A program made the position numbers and the translations under genes. 64,000 bases of DNA from an uncultured Lachnospiraceae bacterium (GTDB lineage Bacteria > Bacillota > Clostridia > Lachnospirales > Lachnospiraceae), in assembly GCA_947053345.1 (NCBI GenBank), contig CAMRSM010000014.1, positions 1 to 64,000 of the forward strand, read 5' to 3'. Under the pieces are notes generated by a model. It saw only the letters and a program-made list of their open reading frames with translations, ran no database searches and had not been told where the DNA came from. This document shows positions 43,885 to 52,397 of this stretch, piece by piece. How positions within the stretch are numbered: position 1 is the stretch's first letter; every line of letters starts with the position of its first letter.

Positions 43885-46299
43885 ATGAACACACCTTATT
43901 CACCGAAGGACATCGAAAAGAAATGGCAGGAGATCTGGGACGCGGAGAGGGCGTTTGAGGTCGGTGAGGATTATTCCAAGCCGAAATATTACGCGCTCGT
44001 GGAATTTCCGTACCCGTCCGGGCAGGGGCTGCATGTCGGGCATCCGAGACCGTACACGGCGCTTGATATCATCTCAAGGAAGCGCAGGATGCAGGGCTAT
44101 AACGTCCTGTTTCCGATGGGCTGGGACGCGTTCGGCCTTCCGACCGAAAATTATGCAATCAAGAACCACGTCCACCCGAAGACCGTCACACAAAACAATG
44201 TCGCTCATTTTAAGGCGCAATTAAAGTCACTTGGCTATTCTTTTGACTGGGAGCGCGAGGTGAACACGACGGATCCGGAATATTATAAATGGACCCAGTG
44301 GATCTTCTTAAAATTATTCAAAAAGGGGTTGGCATACAAGACGCAGATGCCGATCAACTGGTGCACCTCCTGCAAGGTCGGCCTGGCGAATGAGGAGGTC
44401 GTGAACGGAAAATGTGAGCGCTGCGGCGGCGAGGTCGTGCGCAAGGTCAAGAGCCAGTGGATGTTAAAAATTACGGAGTACGCGGACAAACTGCTGGAGG
44501 GGCTTGACCATGTGGACTATATCGAGCGCGTCAAGGTATCCCAGAAAAACTGGATCGGCCGCTCGGTCGGCGCGGAAGTGGATTTTAAACTTTCCGGCAA
44601 AGAGGATGTGCTGCGGATCTTCACGACGCGCCCGGACACTTTGTTCGGTGCGACCTATATGGTCATTTCCCCGGAACACCCGCTGGTGGAGAAATATAAA
44701 GAAGAAATCACCAATTATGGCGAGGTCGCGGCATACCGTGAGCAGGCGGCGAAAAAATCCGATTTCGAGCGCACGGAGCTGGCAAAAGAAAAAACCGGCG
44801 TGGTGATGGGCGGAATCTCGGCGGTCAACCCTGTAAACGGGAAGGAAATCCCGATCTGGATCTCGGATTATGTATTGATGACCTACGGCACGGGCGCGAT
44901 CATGGCAGTGCCGGCGCACGACGGGCGCGACTGGGAATTTGCGAAGAAATTTGGCCTGCCGATCATTGAAGTCGTCGCCGGCGGCAATGTGCAGGAAGCC
45001 GCGTTCACGGATGTGGAGACCGGGAAGCTGGTCAACTCTGATTTTCTTGACGGTCTGGAAGTCAAGGAAGCCAAGGAAAAAATCATTGCCTGGCTCACTG
45101 GCAAGGGCATCGGCAAGCAGAAGGTCAATTTTAAGCTGCGCGACTGGGTATTTTCCCGCCAGCGCTACTGGGGCGAGCCGATCCCGGTCGTACACTGTGA
45201 AAAATGCGGTTATGTGCCGCTGCCGGAGAGTGAGCTGCCGCTGATGCTGCCGGAGGTGGACAGCTATATGCCGACGGACAACGGTGAGTCCCCGCTTGCC
45301 GCGATGACAGACTGGTTAAATACCGTCTGCCCTTGCTGCGGAGGGCCAGCGAAGCGCGAATCCGACACGATGCCGCAGTGGGCGGGTTCCTCGTGGTATT
45401 TCCTGCGCTATATCGACCCGAAAAATAAGGAGGCGTTTGCCGGGCAGGAGGCATTAAAATACTGGCTCCCGGTGGACTGGTATAACGGCGGCATGGAGCA
45501 CACGACGCTGCATCTGCTCTACTCGCGTTTCTGGCATAAATTCCTCTACGACGAGGGGCTTGTGCCGACGGATGAGCCGTATAAAAAGCGCACTTCCCAT
45601 GGAATGATCTTAGGTGAGAACGGGGAGAAGATGAGCAAATCGCGCGGAAACGTCGTCAACCCGGACGAGATTGTGGCGGAATTTGGCGCGGATACGCTGC
45701 GCACCTACGAGATGTTCATCGGGGCATTTGATTTAAGTGCTTCCTGGTCGCAGGAGGGTGTGCGCGGCTGCCGCCGTTTCCTTGACCGCGTCTGGAAACT
45801 GCAGGACAGTCTGGTGGACGGCGACGGTTACAGAAAAGAACTTGAGACCCGGATGCATCAGACCATCAAAAAAGTCAGCCTCGATTTTGAGGCATTAAAA
45901 TTTAATACTGCGATCGCGGCTATGATGAGCCTGATCAATGATTTTTATAAAGCGGGCAAGGTCACAAAAGGTGAATTCTCTACGCTTCTTCTGCTGTTAA
46001 GCCCGGTCGCGCCGCATATGTGTGAGGAATTATGGCAGCTTGTCGGCAATGCCGGCAGGGTGTACGCGCAGACTTGGCCGGAATATGACGAGGCAAAGAC
46101 GGTTGAGGATGAAGTCGAGATTGCGGTGCAGATCAACGGCAAAGTGAAAGCGACGGTGAAAGTCGGCACGGAGGACGCACAGGAAGCCGCAAGGGAAAAG
46201 GTAATGGCCGATGATACCGTAGCGGGGATTCTTTCGGGGAAGAACATTGTGAAGGAAATTTATGTAAAGGGAAGGATCTATAATATTGTAGTGAAGTAG
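43885..46299 (+). CDS. leuS: Leucyl-tRNA synthetase
   Basis: The 804-residue class Ia aminoacyl-tRNA synthetase charges tRNA-Leu. The HIGH-type motif is LHVGHPRP near residue 48, and KMSKS is in [11 protein letters not shown] near residue 580. The editing (CP1) domain contains [14 protein letters not shown], the conserved threonine-rich editing site. A zinc-type Cys cluster is present in [21 protein letters not shown] and again in CEKCGY / CPCCGG. AAAGGATGG precedes the ATG at 43885; the longer frame from 43828 runs into the leader. Expression should follow leucyl-tRNA charging through the T-box upstream. Confidence 0.97.
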   Translation: MNTPYSPKDIEKKWQEIWDAERAFEVGEDYSKPKYYALVEFPYPSGQGLHVGHPRPYTALDIISRKRRMQGYNVLFPMGWDAFGLPTENYAIKNHVHPKTVTQNNVAHFKAQLKSLGYSFDWEREVNTTDPEYYKWTQWIFLKLFKKGLAYKTQMPINWCTSCKVGLANEEVVNGKCERCGGEVVRKVKSQWMLKITEYADKLLEGLDHVDYIERVKVSQKNWIGRSVGAEVDFKLSGKEDVLRIFTTRPDTLFGATYMVISPEHPLVEKYKEEITNYGEVAAYREQAAKKSDFERTELAKEKTGVVMGGISAVNPVNGKEIPIWISDYVLMTYGTGAIMAVPAHDGRDWEFAKKFGLPIIEVVAGGNVQEAAFTDVETGKLVNSDFLDGLEVKEAKEKIIAWLTGKGIGKQKVNFKLRDWVFSRQRYWGEPIPVVHCEKCGYVPLPESELPLMLPEVDSYMPTDNGESPLAAMTDWLNTVCPCCGGPAKRESDTMPQWAGSSWYFLRYIDPKNKEAFAGQEALKYWLPVDWYNGGMEHTTLHLLYSRFWHKFLYDEGLVPTDEPYKKRTSHGMILGENGEKMSKSRGNVVNPDEIVAEFGADTLRTYEMFIGAFDLSASWSQEGVRGCRRFLDRVWKLQDSLVDGDGYRKELETRMHQTIKKVSLDFEALKFNTAIAAMMSLINDFYKAGKVTKGEFSTLLLLLSPVAPHMCEELWQLVGNAGRVYAQTWPEYDEAKTVEDEVEIAVQINGKVKATVKVGTEDAQEAAREKVMADDTVAGILSGKNIVKEIYVKGRIYNIVVK

Positions 46300-46357
46300 G
46301 TAAATCGTGGCATATTTATGTTCTGCCTTTTTGCGGTAACCCGCGCGGGCAAGACAA

Positions 46358-46401
46358 AAAGGGTGCGGCGGGGAAGTTTTGTTTTTCCCGGCGCACCCTT
46401 T
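46358..46401 (+). terminator. Hairpin after leuS, probable terminator
   Basis: AAAGGGTGCG (46358-46367) pairs with CGCACCCTTT (46392-46401), extended by CGGGGAA/TTTCCCG. There is no free T-run. Confidence 0.5.
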
Positions 46402-46448
46402 GCAATGCCGTGCGGATGTCGGCAAGCCAAGAAAATCAGAGCTCCGAC

Positions 46449-46477
46449 TTGATTTTTGCCGCCAAACCTGCTAAAAT
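46449..46477 (+). promoter_or_regulatory. Promoter of sortase and surface-protein genes
   Basis: TTGATT (46449-46454) and TAAAAT (46472-46477) with a 17-base spacer, 65 bases before the sortase start. Confidence 0.65.
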
Positions 46478-46542
46478 AAAAAAAGGTTTTACATAAGGAA
46501 GCTGTCGATGGAAAAAAAGCGGCTTTGGTGCGGAGGCGGGCA

Positions 46543-47859
46543 ATGGGAAAGTGGCAAATCGGAGGGATCGAATTTTCCTCAAAGGAGGAATATAAAGCGG
46601 GCTGCCGGGATTTAAAGCGTATTCAGACGCTTGCGGCGGGCGTGGATCTTGATGATCACAGGGAGGCGGCGGAACTTTACCAGATGCTGCGCAAGCAGCC
46701 ATTCCTCTTTGAGAGCGAGCTTGGTGTGGCGTTCCGGGGGTTTTTGAATGACAAGGCGGACGGCATGAAACATCCGCGCGGCAGCTTTCCGGAAGAATGC
46801 CTGTATGCGGGAAAGACGGCGGCACGAAGGAAAAAGGCCGCACTTCCCAAAAAGTCCCGGACAGGCGGGAAAAACGCGAAAGACGTGATGAGGGCGCAGC
46901 GGATGAAACTGCGGGAGCGCGATATCGGAAGCGGGGAAGACGAAGAGCCGTTGAAAGCCGTGCCGGATGAGGGCGCGGACAGGGCGGTACGTGGGCGCGG
47001 AAAGGGCAGGATATTAAAGCCTTTGTGCATTGTGGCGGGCGCTCTGCTCATGCTGTTTGCACTGTACCGCATTTTTTCTTACGATATCTGGAGTTACATC
47101 AGTGAGCGCAAGATGGAGGAGTTGGCGGCCTGCATCCTCACGCCGATCGAGCCGGAAGTCTCAGAGGCGCACCGGATCGCCGATCTGATCGCGAGCGGTA
47201 TGTACACGGAAGAGGAAGCGGTTAAGATCGCAAAACGGGAGCAGCAGGAAAAACCGAAGGAGAGTGTGGGGGAGGACGGCATCCTGTACCGCTACAGTGT
47301 GCTCTACAAGCGCAATGGCGAGATGGCGGGATGGATACAGCTGTCAGGGACGGTGATTAACTACCCGGTCATGCTGACACCGCAGGATGAGGAGTATTAC
47401 CTGAAAAAAGGATTTGATAAAAAATATGACATCAACGGGATTCCGTTTATGGACGCAAGGTGCAGCGTGAAGGAACCGACAACAAATTTCCTGATCTACG
47501 GACACAATATGAAAAACGGTTCCATGTTCTCGGCTCTGCTTGGGTATGAGCAGGAGGCATTCTACGAGGAGCACCCGGTCATACGCTTCGATACGGTATA
47601 TGAGCGGGGGGAATATGAGATTGTCGGGGTGTTCCGCACGCAGATCCCGTATGAGTCCGATGGGGAGGCGTACCGGTATTATTCATTTATTGATACCAAG
47701 GATCCGGAAGAATATAATGCATATATCCGCTATGTGAAGGAACAGTCTTTTTATGAGACGGGGGTCACGGCGGAATTTGGGACACAGCTTTTGACATTGT
47801 CGACATGTGACCGTTCGGTCGAGGCGGGGCGGTTTGTTGTGGTCGCGAGGAAAAAATAG
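46543..47859 (+). CDS. Class B sortase with cytoplasmic N-terminal domain
   Basis: This 438-residue transpeptidase anchors surface proteins to the cell wall. An N-terminal cytoplasmic part of about 160 residues opens with a SHOCT-like segment (IGGIEFSSKEEYKAGCRDL); then a membrane helix (about 163-185) and the extracellular sortase B domain follow. The catalytic His is in LIYGHNM near residue 327, the Cys in LSTCD near residue 422 and the Arg in GRFVVVAR. The ATG at 46543 follows GGAGG by 6 bases. The next gene, 39 bases downstream, encodes a protein with a sorting signal, so the enzyme and substrate are probably produced together. The large cytoplasmic domain is unusual compared with Staphylococcus SrtB. 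Confidence 0.9.
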   Translation: MGKWQIGGIEFSSKEEYKAGCRDLKRIQTLAAGVDLDDHREAAELYQMLRKQPFLFESELGVAFRGFLNDKADGMKHPRGSFPEECLYAGKTAARRKKAALPKKSRTGGKNAKDVMRAQRMKLRERDIGSGEDEEPLKAVPDEGADRAVRGRGKGRILKPLCIVAGALLMLFALYRIFSYDIWSYISERKMEELAACILTPIEPEVSEAHRIADLIASGMYTEEEAVKIAKREQQEKPKESVGEDGILYRYSVLYKRNGEMAGWIQLSGTVINYPVMLTPQDEEYYLKKGFDKKYDINGIPFMDARCSVKEPTTNFLIYGHNMKNGSMFSALLGYEQEAFYEEHPVIRFDTVYERGEYEIVGVFRTQIPYESDGEAYRYYSFIDTKDPEEYNAYIRYVKEQSFYETGVTAEFGTQLLTLSTCDRSVEAGRFVVVARKK

Positions 47860-47898
47860 ACAGGGCGCGTGTATGCGGCGCGGGAAATGAGGAGTGTT

Positions 47899-48849
47899 AT
47901 GAAATATCAAAAAGACAGGATGACGGGAAAAAAGGCGGGGATCGCGCTTGGAGCTGCGGCGCTTGTTTTTTGCGGTGCGGCGGGTTCACTGCGTGTGGGC
48001 GCGGCTCAGACGGTGGATGTTTCCTCGAAGGAATATGATCTTTCCGTGGAAGACCTGCCGGAAGGCGTGGAAAAAGCCTACGCGAAATTCCACGACGGAA
48101 GCCTTTCCGCAGACGGCTATATGTTGTCGCTTTTTGACGGCTATGACGCGATGATCGCGATAGAGGAGGCGTTGACGGCAGCAGGGGAAGAACTTGCGGA
48201 TCTTGAGTATCAGGCGTTTGAGGCGACGGTCTACGAGAAGGATGAGGAAGGGGATTACTACCCGCTGGACGGGATGCAGGGGATCACGCTGATCTGTCCG
48301 CTGCCGGAGGGGTTTGTGGAAAATGCCGGACAGGTTCAGGTCACGGCGGTGGATTCGAAGGGGGCGCTCTGCCGCATTTCCTCAAAGATCGTCAAGGCAG
48401 GGGGGAAGGATTGCGCGATGTTTGATCTGTCGGTCTTTACGACTTACGCATTTGTATATAAAAGCAGTGGGACTCTGACAGCGGGGAAGCAGCCGACCCC
48501 GACCCCTGCGGCGGCAAAACCGACGCAGGCACCGAAGCCGACAAATAAGCCGGATAGCACGGTGACGAAAGCACCGACAAAGACACCGGAAAAACCGGCA
48601 GCACCGACCAGTACGCCGCAAAAGCCGGAAGAAACAAAACCGGAAAAGAAGCCGACCCCGGTTCCGACCAAAGCACCGGCAAAAGCGGGCGCGACGGCCG
48701 GCAGTTCTTCCTCCGCCACGGCATCCTCTTCGAGGGATAAAACGCCTCAGACCGGGGATGATTTTCAGGCGGGACGTTATTTCGCGGCGCTCGCTGCGGG
48801 CGGGATGCTCGTGGGGCTTGGATTTTTTATCGGGCATAAAAAGAAATAA
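47899..48849 (+). CDS. Cell-wall-anchored surface protein, TPQTG sorting signal
   Basis: The 316-residue protein has an N-terminal signal peptide (about residues 1-36), a globular domain of about 160 residues that I do not recognise, a Pro/Thr/Lys-rich spacer (about 195-275) and a C-terminal sorting signal: TPQTGDD, a hydrophobic helix and GHKKK. The motif is a variant of LPXTG close to the [SP]PXTG motifs used by clostridial class B sortases. The sortase gene upstream is the likely partner. The start at 47899 follows GAGGAG; other in-frame ATGs at 47869 and 47887 are possible. The spacer would let the domain extend through the cell wall. Confidence 0.85.
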   Translation: MKYQKDRMTGKKAGIALGAAALVFCGAAGSLRVGAAQTVDVSSKEYDLSVEDLPEGVEKAYAKFHDGSLSADGYMLSLFDGYDAMIAIEEALTAAGEELADLEYQAFEATVYEKDEEGDYYPLDGMQGITLICPLPEGFVENAGQVQVTAVDSKGALCRISSKIVKAGGKDCAMFDLSVFTTYAFVYKSSGTLTAGKQPTPTPAAAKPTQAPKPTNKPDSTVTKAPTKTPEKPAAPTSTPQKPEETKPEKKPTPVPTKAPAKAGATAGSSSSATASSSRDKTPQTGDDFQAGRYFAALAAGGMLVGLGFFIGHKKK

Positions 48850-48857
48850 GATAACGT

Positions 48858-48892
48858 AAAAAAGATGCTGCTATTTTAGCAGCATCTTTTTT
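48858..48892. terminator. Bidirectional terminator
   Basis: A perfect 16-bp symmetric hairpin (48858-48873 with 48877-48892) with A- and T-runs. It overlaps the stop codon of the convergent small gene. Confidence 0.92.
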
Positions 48893-49137
48893 ACGGCATC
48901 GAACCGCTTGCGGTCGTCCGCGGACATCTGTGATTCCAAGATTTCAGAAAGCAGTGCGGATTCTTCCGGGGAAAATTTAAGCCGGAGCGCGTTCATTTTT
49001 CCGATGGCCTTCATGTAGAGTGCCGGCATATTTTTCTGCGTTGTCTTTTGGGATTCTGCCATCAGTTCCATGAGGAACTGCTTTTTGGCCGGGTCAAGGT
49101 TCGCGAGCTCCGGGCGGTTCAGCCAGTTTTGGTCCAT
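48871..49137 (-). CDS. Small hypothetical protein, helical
   Basis: This 88-residue protein is not recognised. It is fully helical and hydrophilic, without a signal or membrane segment. Its C-terminal motif MSADDRKRFDAVKKML resembles LSPEQKEMFENIKAVM at the end of the upstream gene product, which suggests a shared small domain. A GAGGT site precedes the ATG. It lies 36 bases after the neighbouring gene and is probably co-transcribed. The stop codon falls inside the bidirectional terminator. Confidence 0.7.
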   Translation of the reverse strand: MDQNWLNRPELANLDPAKKQFLMELMAESQKTTQKNMPALYMKAIGKMNALRLKFSPEESALLSEILESQMSADDRKRFDAVKKMLLK

Positions 49138-49173
49138 TGTAGTACCTCGCTATATTGAAAACATCATTTTATT

Positions 49174-49872
49174 TTATTCAGACGGGGGCTCCGACATGAC
49201 AGCTTTTATATTTTCAAACATCTCTTTTTGTTCGGGGGAGAGCATGGAAAGAAGCATGTTGCCCATATCGCCGGAGGAGGCAGCTGCTGCCATGAGATCC
49301 GCACCCTGTCCAAAAAGCTGCCCCATACCCGGTTCTGTGACAGTGCCCTTGTCCGGCGGCGGGTTTTGCCCGGTATCGGGATTTGTGGCTGCGCCGCCGT
49401 TATGCGCAAACCCCTGTCCCGCCCCAGCGCCCATGAAGGCCTCCGCCGCGGCGGCAAAGGCAAGTCCGGCATCCGGATTTTGTCCGCCCTGTGCGTCCGC
49501 TGCCGCGTTACCGCCCATATTCATGAAAGGGGCGAGTTCCTGGAACGTCTGGTAAAGTTTTAGCATCTGCATCATATTTTGCATTTGGGAAAATTGCGAG
49601 CGCTCCTGTTCGCTCAGGAACGGGGAGAGCTTCGCAAAAATTTCGGAAATGGCATCCGAGGAATCCGTCACCTGTTTATTCCCGAATTCAAAGCGCTGTT
49701 TCGGGCAGCTTAAGCACTCCCTCAGCTCCAGAAACTTTGTGAACAGGATCAGGGGCTGGCGCATGGGAAAAGGAATGTAAGGAAGCAGGACGCTGCAAAA
49801 AAAAGAAAGCCGGCAAAAGCCTGTTGATTGCCGGAAAATGGAATCGGTTGTATTGCCCTGTGAGAAATCCAT
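49174..49872 (-). CDS. Hypothetical protein with Gly/Ala-rich linker
   Basis: I do not recognise this 232-residue protein. It has no clear membrane anchor, although a hydrophobic segment with several Cys lies near residues 17-60 (SFFCSVLLPYIPF, ECLSCPKQ). The central part (about 115-195) is rich in Gly, Ala, Asn and Pro. The motif LSEQERSQFSQMQNMM near residue 87 and LSPEQKEMFENIKAVM at the C terminus resemble each other and the end of the next gene product. GGAGGT precedes the ATG by 6 bases, next to an unusual nested hairpin. It may be a scaffold or assembly protein, but this is only a guess from composition. Confidence 0.65.
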   Translation of the reverse strand: MDFSQGNTTDSIFRQSTGFCRLSFFCSVLLPYIPFPMRQPLILFTKFLELRECLSCPKQRFEFGNKQVTDSSDAISEIFAKLSPFLSEQERSQFSQMQNMMQMLKLYQTFQELAPFMNMGGNAAADAQGGQNPDAGLAFAAAAEAFMGAGAGQGFAHNGGAATNPDTGQNPPPDKGTVTEPGMGQLFGQGADLMAAAASSGDMGNMLLSMLSPEQKEMFENIKAVMSEPPSE

Positions 49873-49882
49873 AGCCTACCTC

Positions 49883-49951
49883 CATACAATAAGTGACTGA
49901 TGGCAGGCTTGGGCGATAAATCAAAATCACCTGCCTGCCATACATTGTATG
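49883..49951 (-). promoter_or_regulatory. Nested inverted repeats between luxS and hypothetical gene
   Basis: CATACAAT (49883-49890) matches ATTGTATG (49944-49951), and inside it ATGGCAGGC (49900-49908) matches GCCTGCCAT (49933-49941). The outer arm lies directly beside the ribosome binding site of the 49872 gene. It may be the luxS terminator, a translation control structure, or both. Confidence 0.5.
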
Positions 49952-49974
49952 CGGCAGAACGGAAAAAATAACCC

Positions 49975-50454
49975 TTACTGCGGATAGTTTAAGCGGTCCG
50001 GTGTGATTTTATCCAGAACCTCGTCGAGATACTTCGTGGCAAGGAAACGTGCCATCGGCAGGTTCATGTCAAGATAATTGCCGCAGGCGACAGCGGCAGC
50101 TCCCGGGACTTCACCGTGGAAATTCGCGATGAAAGAAAACATTTCTTTTAAAAGCGGCACAATGTCCTCGGAAGTGTATTCCCCTGCCAGCAGAAGGTAA
50201 AAGCCGGTGCGGCAGCCCATCGGTCCGAAATACACGGTCTTTTCACCGTACTGTGCATGGTTGCGCAAAAAAGTCGCCCCCAGATGCTCGATGGTGTGCA
50301 CCTCCGCAGTGTTCATCACCGGCTCATAGTTTGGGCGGGTCATACGGATGTCAAAGGTGGTGACCGTCTCGTTTCCGATGCCGTCCTTGCGGGATACGTA
50401 CACGCCCGGCAAAAGGCGCAGATGGTCAACGGTAAAGCTTGCGATTGTTTTCAT
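49975..50454 (-). CDS. luxS: S-ribosylhomocysteine lyase
   Basis: This 159-residue iron/zinc enzyme splits S-ribosylhomocysteine into homocysteine and DPD, the precursor of autoinducer-2. The metal-binding HxxEH motif is HTIEH at residues 53-57, the third ligand is Cys124 in VACGNY, and the catalytic Cys is in GPMGCRTGF at 81. The start at 50454 follows GGAGGT by 6 bases. The homocysteine formed could be remethylated by the two methyltransferase genes about 3 kb away. No Pfs (SAH nucleosidase) gene is seen in the window. Confidence 0.97.
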   Translation of the reverse strand: MKTIASFTVDHLRLLPGVYVSRKDGIGNETVTTFDIRMTRPNYEPVMNTAEVHTIEHLGATFLRNHAQYGEKTVYFGPMGCRTGFYLLLAGEYTSEDIVPLLKEMFSFIANFHGEVPGAAAVACGNYLDMNLPMARFLATKYLDEVLDKITPDRLNYPQ

Positions 50455-50546
50455 AGGTGAAACCTCCATAGTTGAATTTGAAAAATGCCGGCGCGCGCGG
50501 GCGGCTGGAATGTATGCCCGGATACGTCCGGATAAAACTATTGTAA

Positions 50547-50575
50547 ATTATAGCGGAAATTGTGGGTGATGGCAA
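50547..50575 (-). promoter_or_regulatory. luxS promoter
   Basis: On the minus strand, TTGCCA (50570-50575) and perfect TATAAT (50547-50552) with a 17-base spacer. Confidence 0.8.
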
Positions 50576-50656
50576 GGGAAAAGTTGCCCTGCCGCTGTCT
50601 GGCCAGAAAAAAGTAAAGAAAAAGGCGGTATGGGCTGCCTTGCCGCGAGTTCACAC

Positions 50657-50684
50657 TTGACAGCCGGGGCTTGTATATTATAAT
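50657..50684 (+). promoter_or_regulatory. Promoter of the double-HAD gene
   Basis: Perfect TTGACA (50657-50662) and TATAAT (50679-50684) with a 16-base spacer. The leader of about 160 bases holds a hairpin (50780-50786 with 50814-50820, plus an inner TTCGCG/CGCGAA). Confidence 0.75.
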
Positions 50685-50853
50685 AGAAGAAAGTTAAGTG
50701 CGGCAAACACAGGGCACGGCAAGAAGGGGTGTCGGATCTGCCGGGAAAAAACGGGAAGGGCAACCATGGAAATTGCAGTCTGCAAGGTTGGCGTTCGCGC
50801 GGCATCCGCGAATCTTGCAGGAATAAAAAAGCTGCGCGGAAAGAGGGAAAAAT

Positions 50854-52077
50854 ATGATCAGGAACGTAATATTTGACATTGGCAATGTGTTGGCGCGTTT
50901 TCGCTGGAAGGATTATATCGAGGAACGCTTTCCGGAGGATATGTGGCAGAAGATCGCGGATGCCACGGTTCGGGGACCGTACTGGGACGAGGTGGACCGG
51001 GGTGTGCTCCCGATCGCGGAGATCGCAAAGAAGTGCGCAGCGCTTGTGCCGGGTTATGAGCGGCAGATCGAAGCTTTTTTTGCGGAGCGGGAGAAGCTGG
51101 TGGAAGAGTATGCCTATTCGGCTTCCCTGGTCCGCAGCCTTCGGGCGGCGGGATACCATGTTTACCTGCTCTCAAACTACGCGGGTGATCTTTTTGACTA
51201 TGCCCGGGCACATTTCAAATTTATCCCGCTTGCCGAGGGCGGCGTGATTTCCTATGAAATCCATAAGATCAAGCCGGAGAGGGAAATCTATGAGGAACTG
51301 CTGCGCCGCTATGACCTGGTTCCGGAGGAGTGCGTGTTTGTTGATGACCTTAAGAGAAATCTTTGTGGGGCGGCTTCGTTTGGAATCCACACTGTCCTTT
51401 TTACCGGTCTTGAGGATGCGCTTGGAAAATTAAAGGAGCTTGGGGTAACACCGCTTCAGGCAATGATCTTTGATGTGGACGGGACACTTTGGGATACGAC
51501 GGAGGCCGCCGCGAAGATTTGGAGTGACGTGGCGGCAAAATATCCGGAAGTAAAGGATGATGTCACGGCGGAAAAGTTAAAAAATCTTTATGGGCTGCCG
51601 TTGGAGGATATTGCGGAAAAATTGTTTGTGTCCGTGCCAAAGGAGACGGCCATCCGGGTGATGGAGGAATGTGTGAAGGTGCAGTGCCCGATTTTGGCAA
51701 AGGGAGGTGCCTCGCTGATCGGCGATGTCGCGGGGGCGTTTGCTAAGCTGAAGGAAAAGTACCGCATCTTCATCGTAAGCAACTGCCGAAGCGGTTACAT
51801 CGAGGCAATGCTTGCGGCGCATGATCTTGGGGGGCTTGTCGATGATTTTACCTGTCCGGGCGACACGGGGTTGCTGAAAGCCGACAATATCCGGCTGATC
51901 TGCGAGCGGAACCATCTGCCGCTATCCGCAGCGCTCTACGTGGGGGATACGCTGCCGGACGAAGTGGCGGCGCATGCGGCGGGCGTGCCGTTTGCCTTTG
52001 CGGAGTACGGTTTTGGCAGGTGCGAAAACCCGGACTACCGGATCGCGGATATTATGGAACTTACGGAATTATTCTGA
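50854..52077 (+). CDS. Fusion of two HAD-family hydrolases
   Basis: The 407-residue protein consists of two complete HAD phosphatase domains. Domain 1 (about residues 1-195) starts VIFDIGNVLARF and resembles the YihX/epoxide-hydrolase-like group, with LSNYAGD and VFVDDLKRN as later motifs. Domain 2 (about 205-407) starts IFDVDGTLWDTT and resembles phosphoglycolate phosphatase (Gph), with IVSNCRSGY and LYVGDTLPDE. Both nucleophile aspartates are present. The natural substrates are unknown but are probably small phosphorylated metabolites. AGAGGG precedes the ATG. The tandem arrangement is uncommon; proteins of both types usually occur separately. Confidence 0.85.
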   Translation: MIRNVIFDIGNVLARFRWKDYIEERFPEDMWQKIADATVRGPYWDEVDRGVLPIAEIAKKCAALVPGYERQIEAFFAEREKLVEEYAYSASLVRSLRAAGYHVYLLSNYAGDLFDYARAHFKFIPLAEGGVISYEIHKIKPEREIYEELLRRYDLVPEECVFVDDLKRNLCGAASFGIHTVLFTGLEDALGKLKELGVTPLQAMIFDVDGTLWDTTEAAAKIWSDVAAKYPEVKDDVTAEKLKNLYGLPLEDIAEKLFVSVPKETAIRVMEECVKVQCPILAKGGASLIGDVAGAFAKLKEKYRIFIVSNCRSGYIEAMLAAHDLGGLVDDFTCPGDTGLLKADNIRLICERNHLPLSAALYVGDTLPDEVAAHAAGVPFAFAEYGFGRCENPDYRIADIMELTELF

Positions 52078-52166
52078 CCGGAACAATAAATTTGCAGTTT
52101 TTGGGATAATGCCCGGAAGGGGAACGTGCGTGATTTCCGGGGGGTGTGGCCGGTCGGCGGAGCTGT

Positions 52167-52282
52167 CCTGCGGGCAGGGGGGGTTAGCGTTAATGGCCAG
52201 GGTTTTAAGCCGCTTGCCGGCGAAACTGCCCTGCGGGCGGGGGATTTAGCGTTAATGGCAGGGTTTAAGCCGCTTGCCGGCA
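52167..52282 (+). repeat. Two tandem copies of a 62-bp repeat
   Basis: Starting with CCTGCGGGC at 52167 and again at 52229, each unit contains TTAGCGTTAATGG and AAGCCGCTTGCCGGC. A few single-base changes separate the copies. The repeat lies in the 320-base gap between the HAD gene and the dehydrogenase gene. No reading frame of interest is seen. Confidence 0.8.
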
Positions 52283-52397
52283 GGGGATAGAGATGATGCA
52301 GGGCTCTGGAAGCCCGTGGCCGGACGGAAAGATTGTCCTGCGGGGAATGGGTGCATGCCGCCGCCGGGATTTTGCGGAAAATAAAAGGGGGATTTGT

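Noticed and set aside
48382..48837. Minus-strand frames opposite the Pro/Thr/Lys spacer
   Set aside because: Composition is a mirror of the repeat-rich spacer; no ribosome binding site is present.
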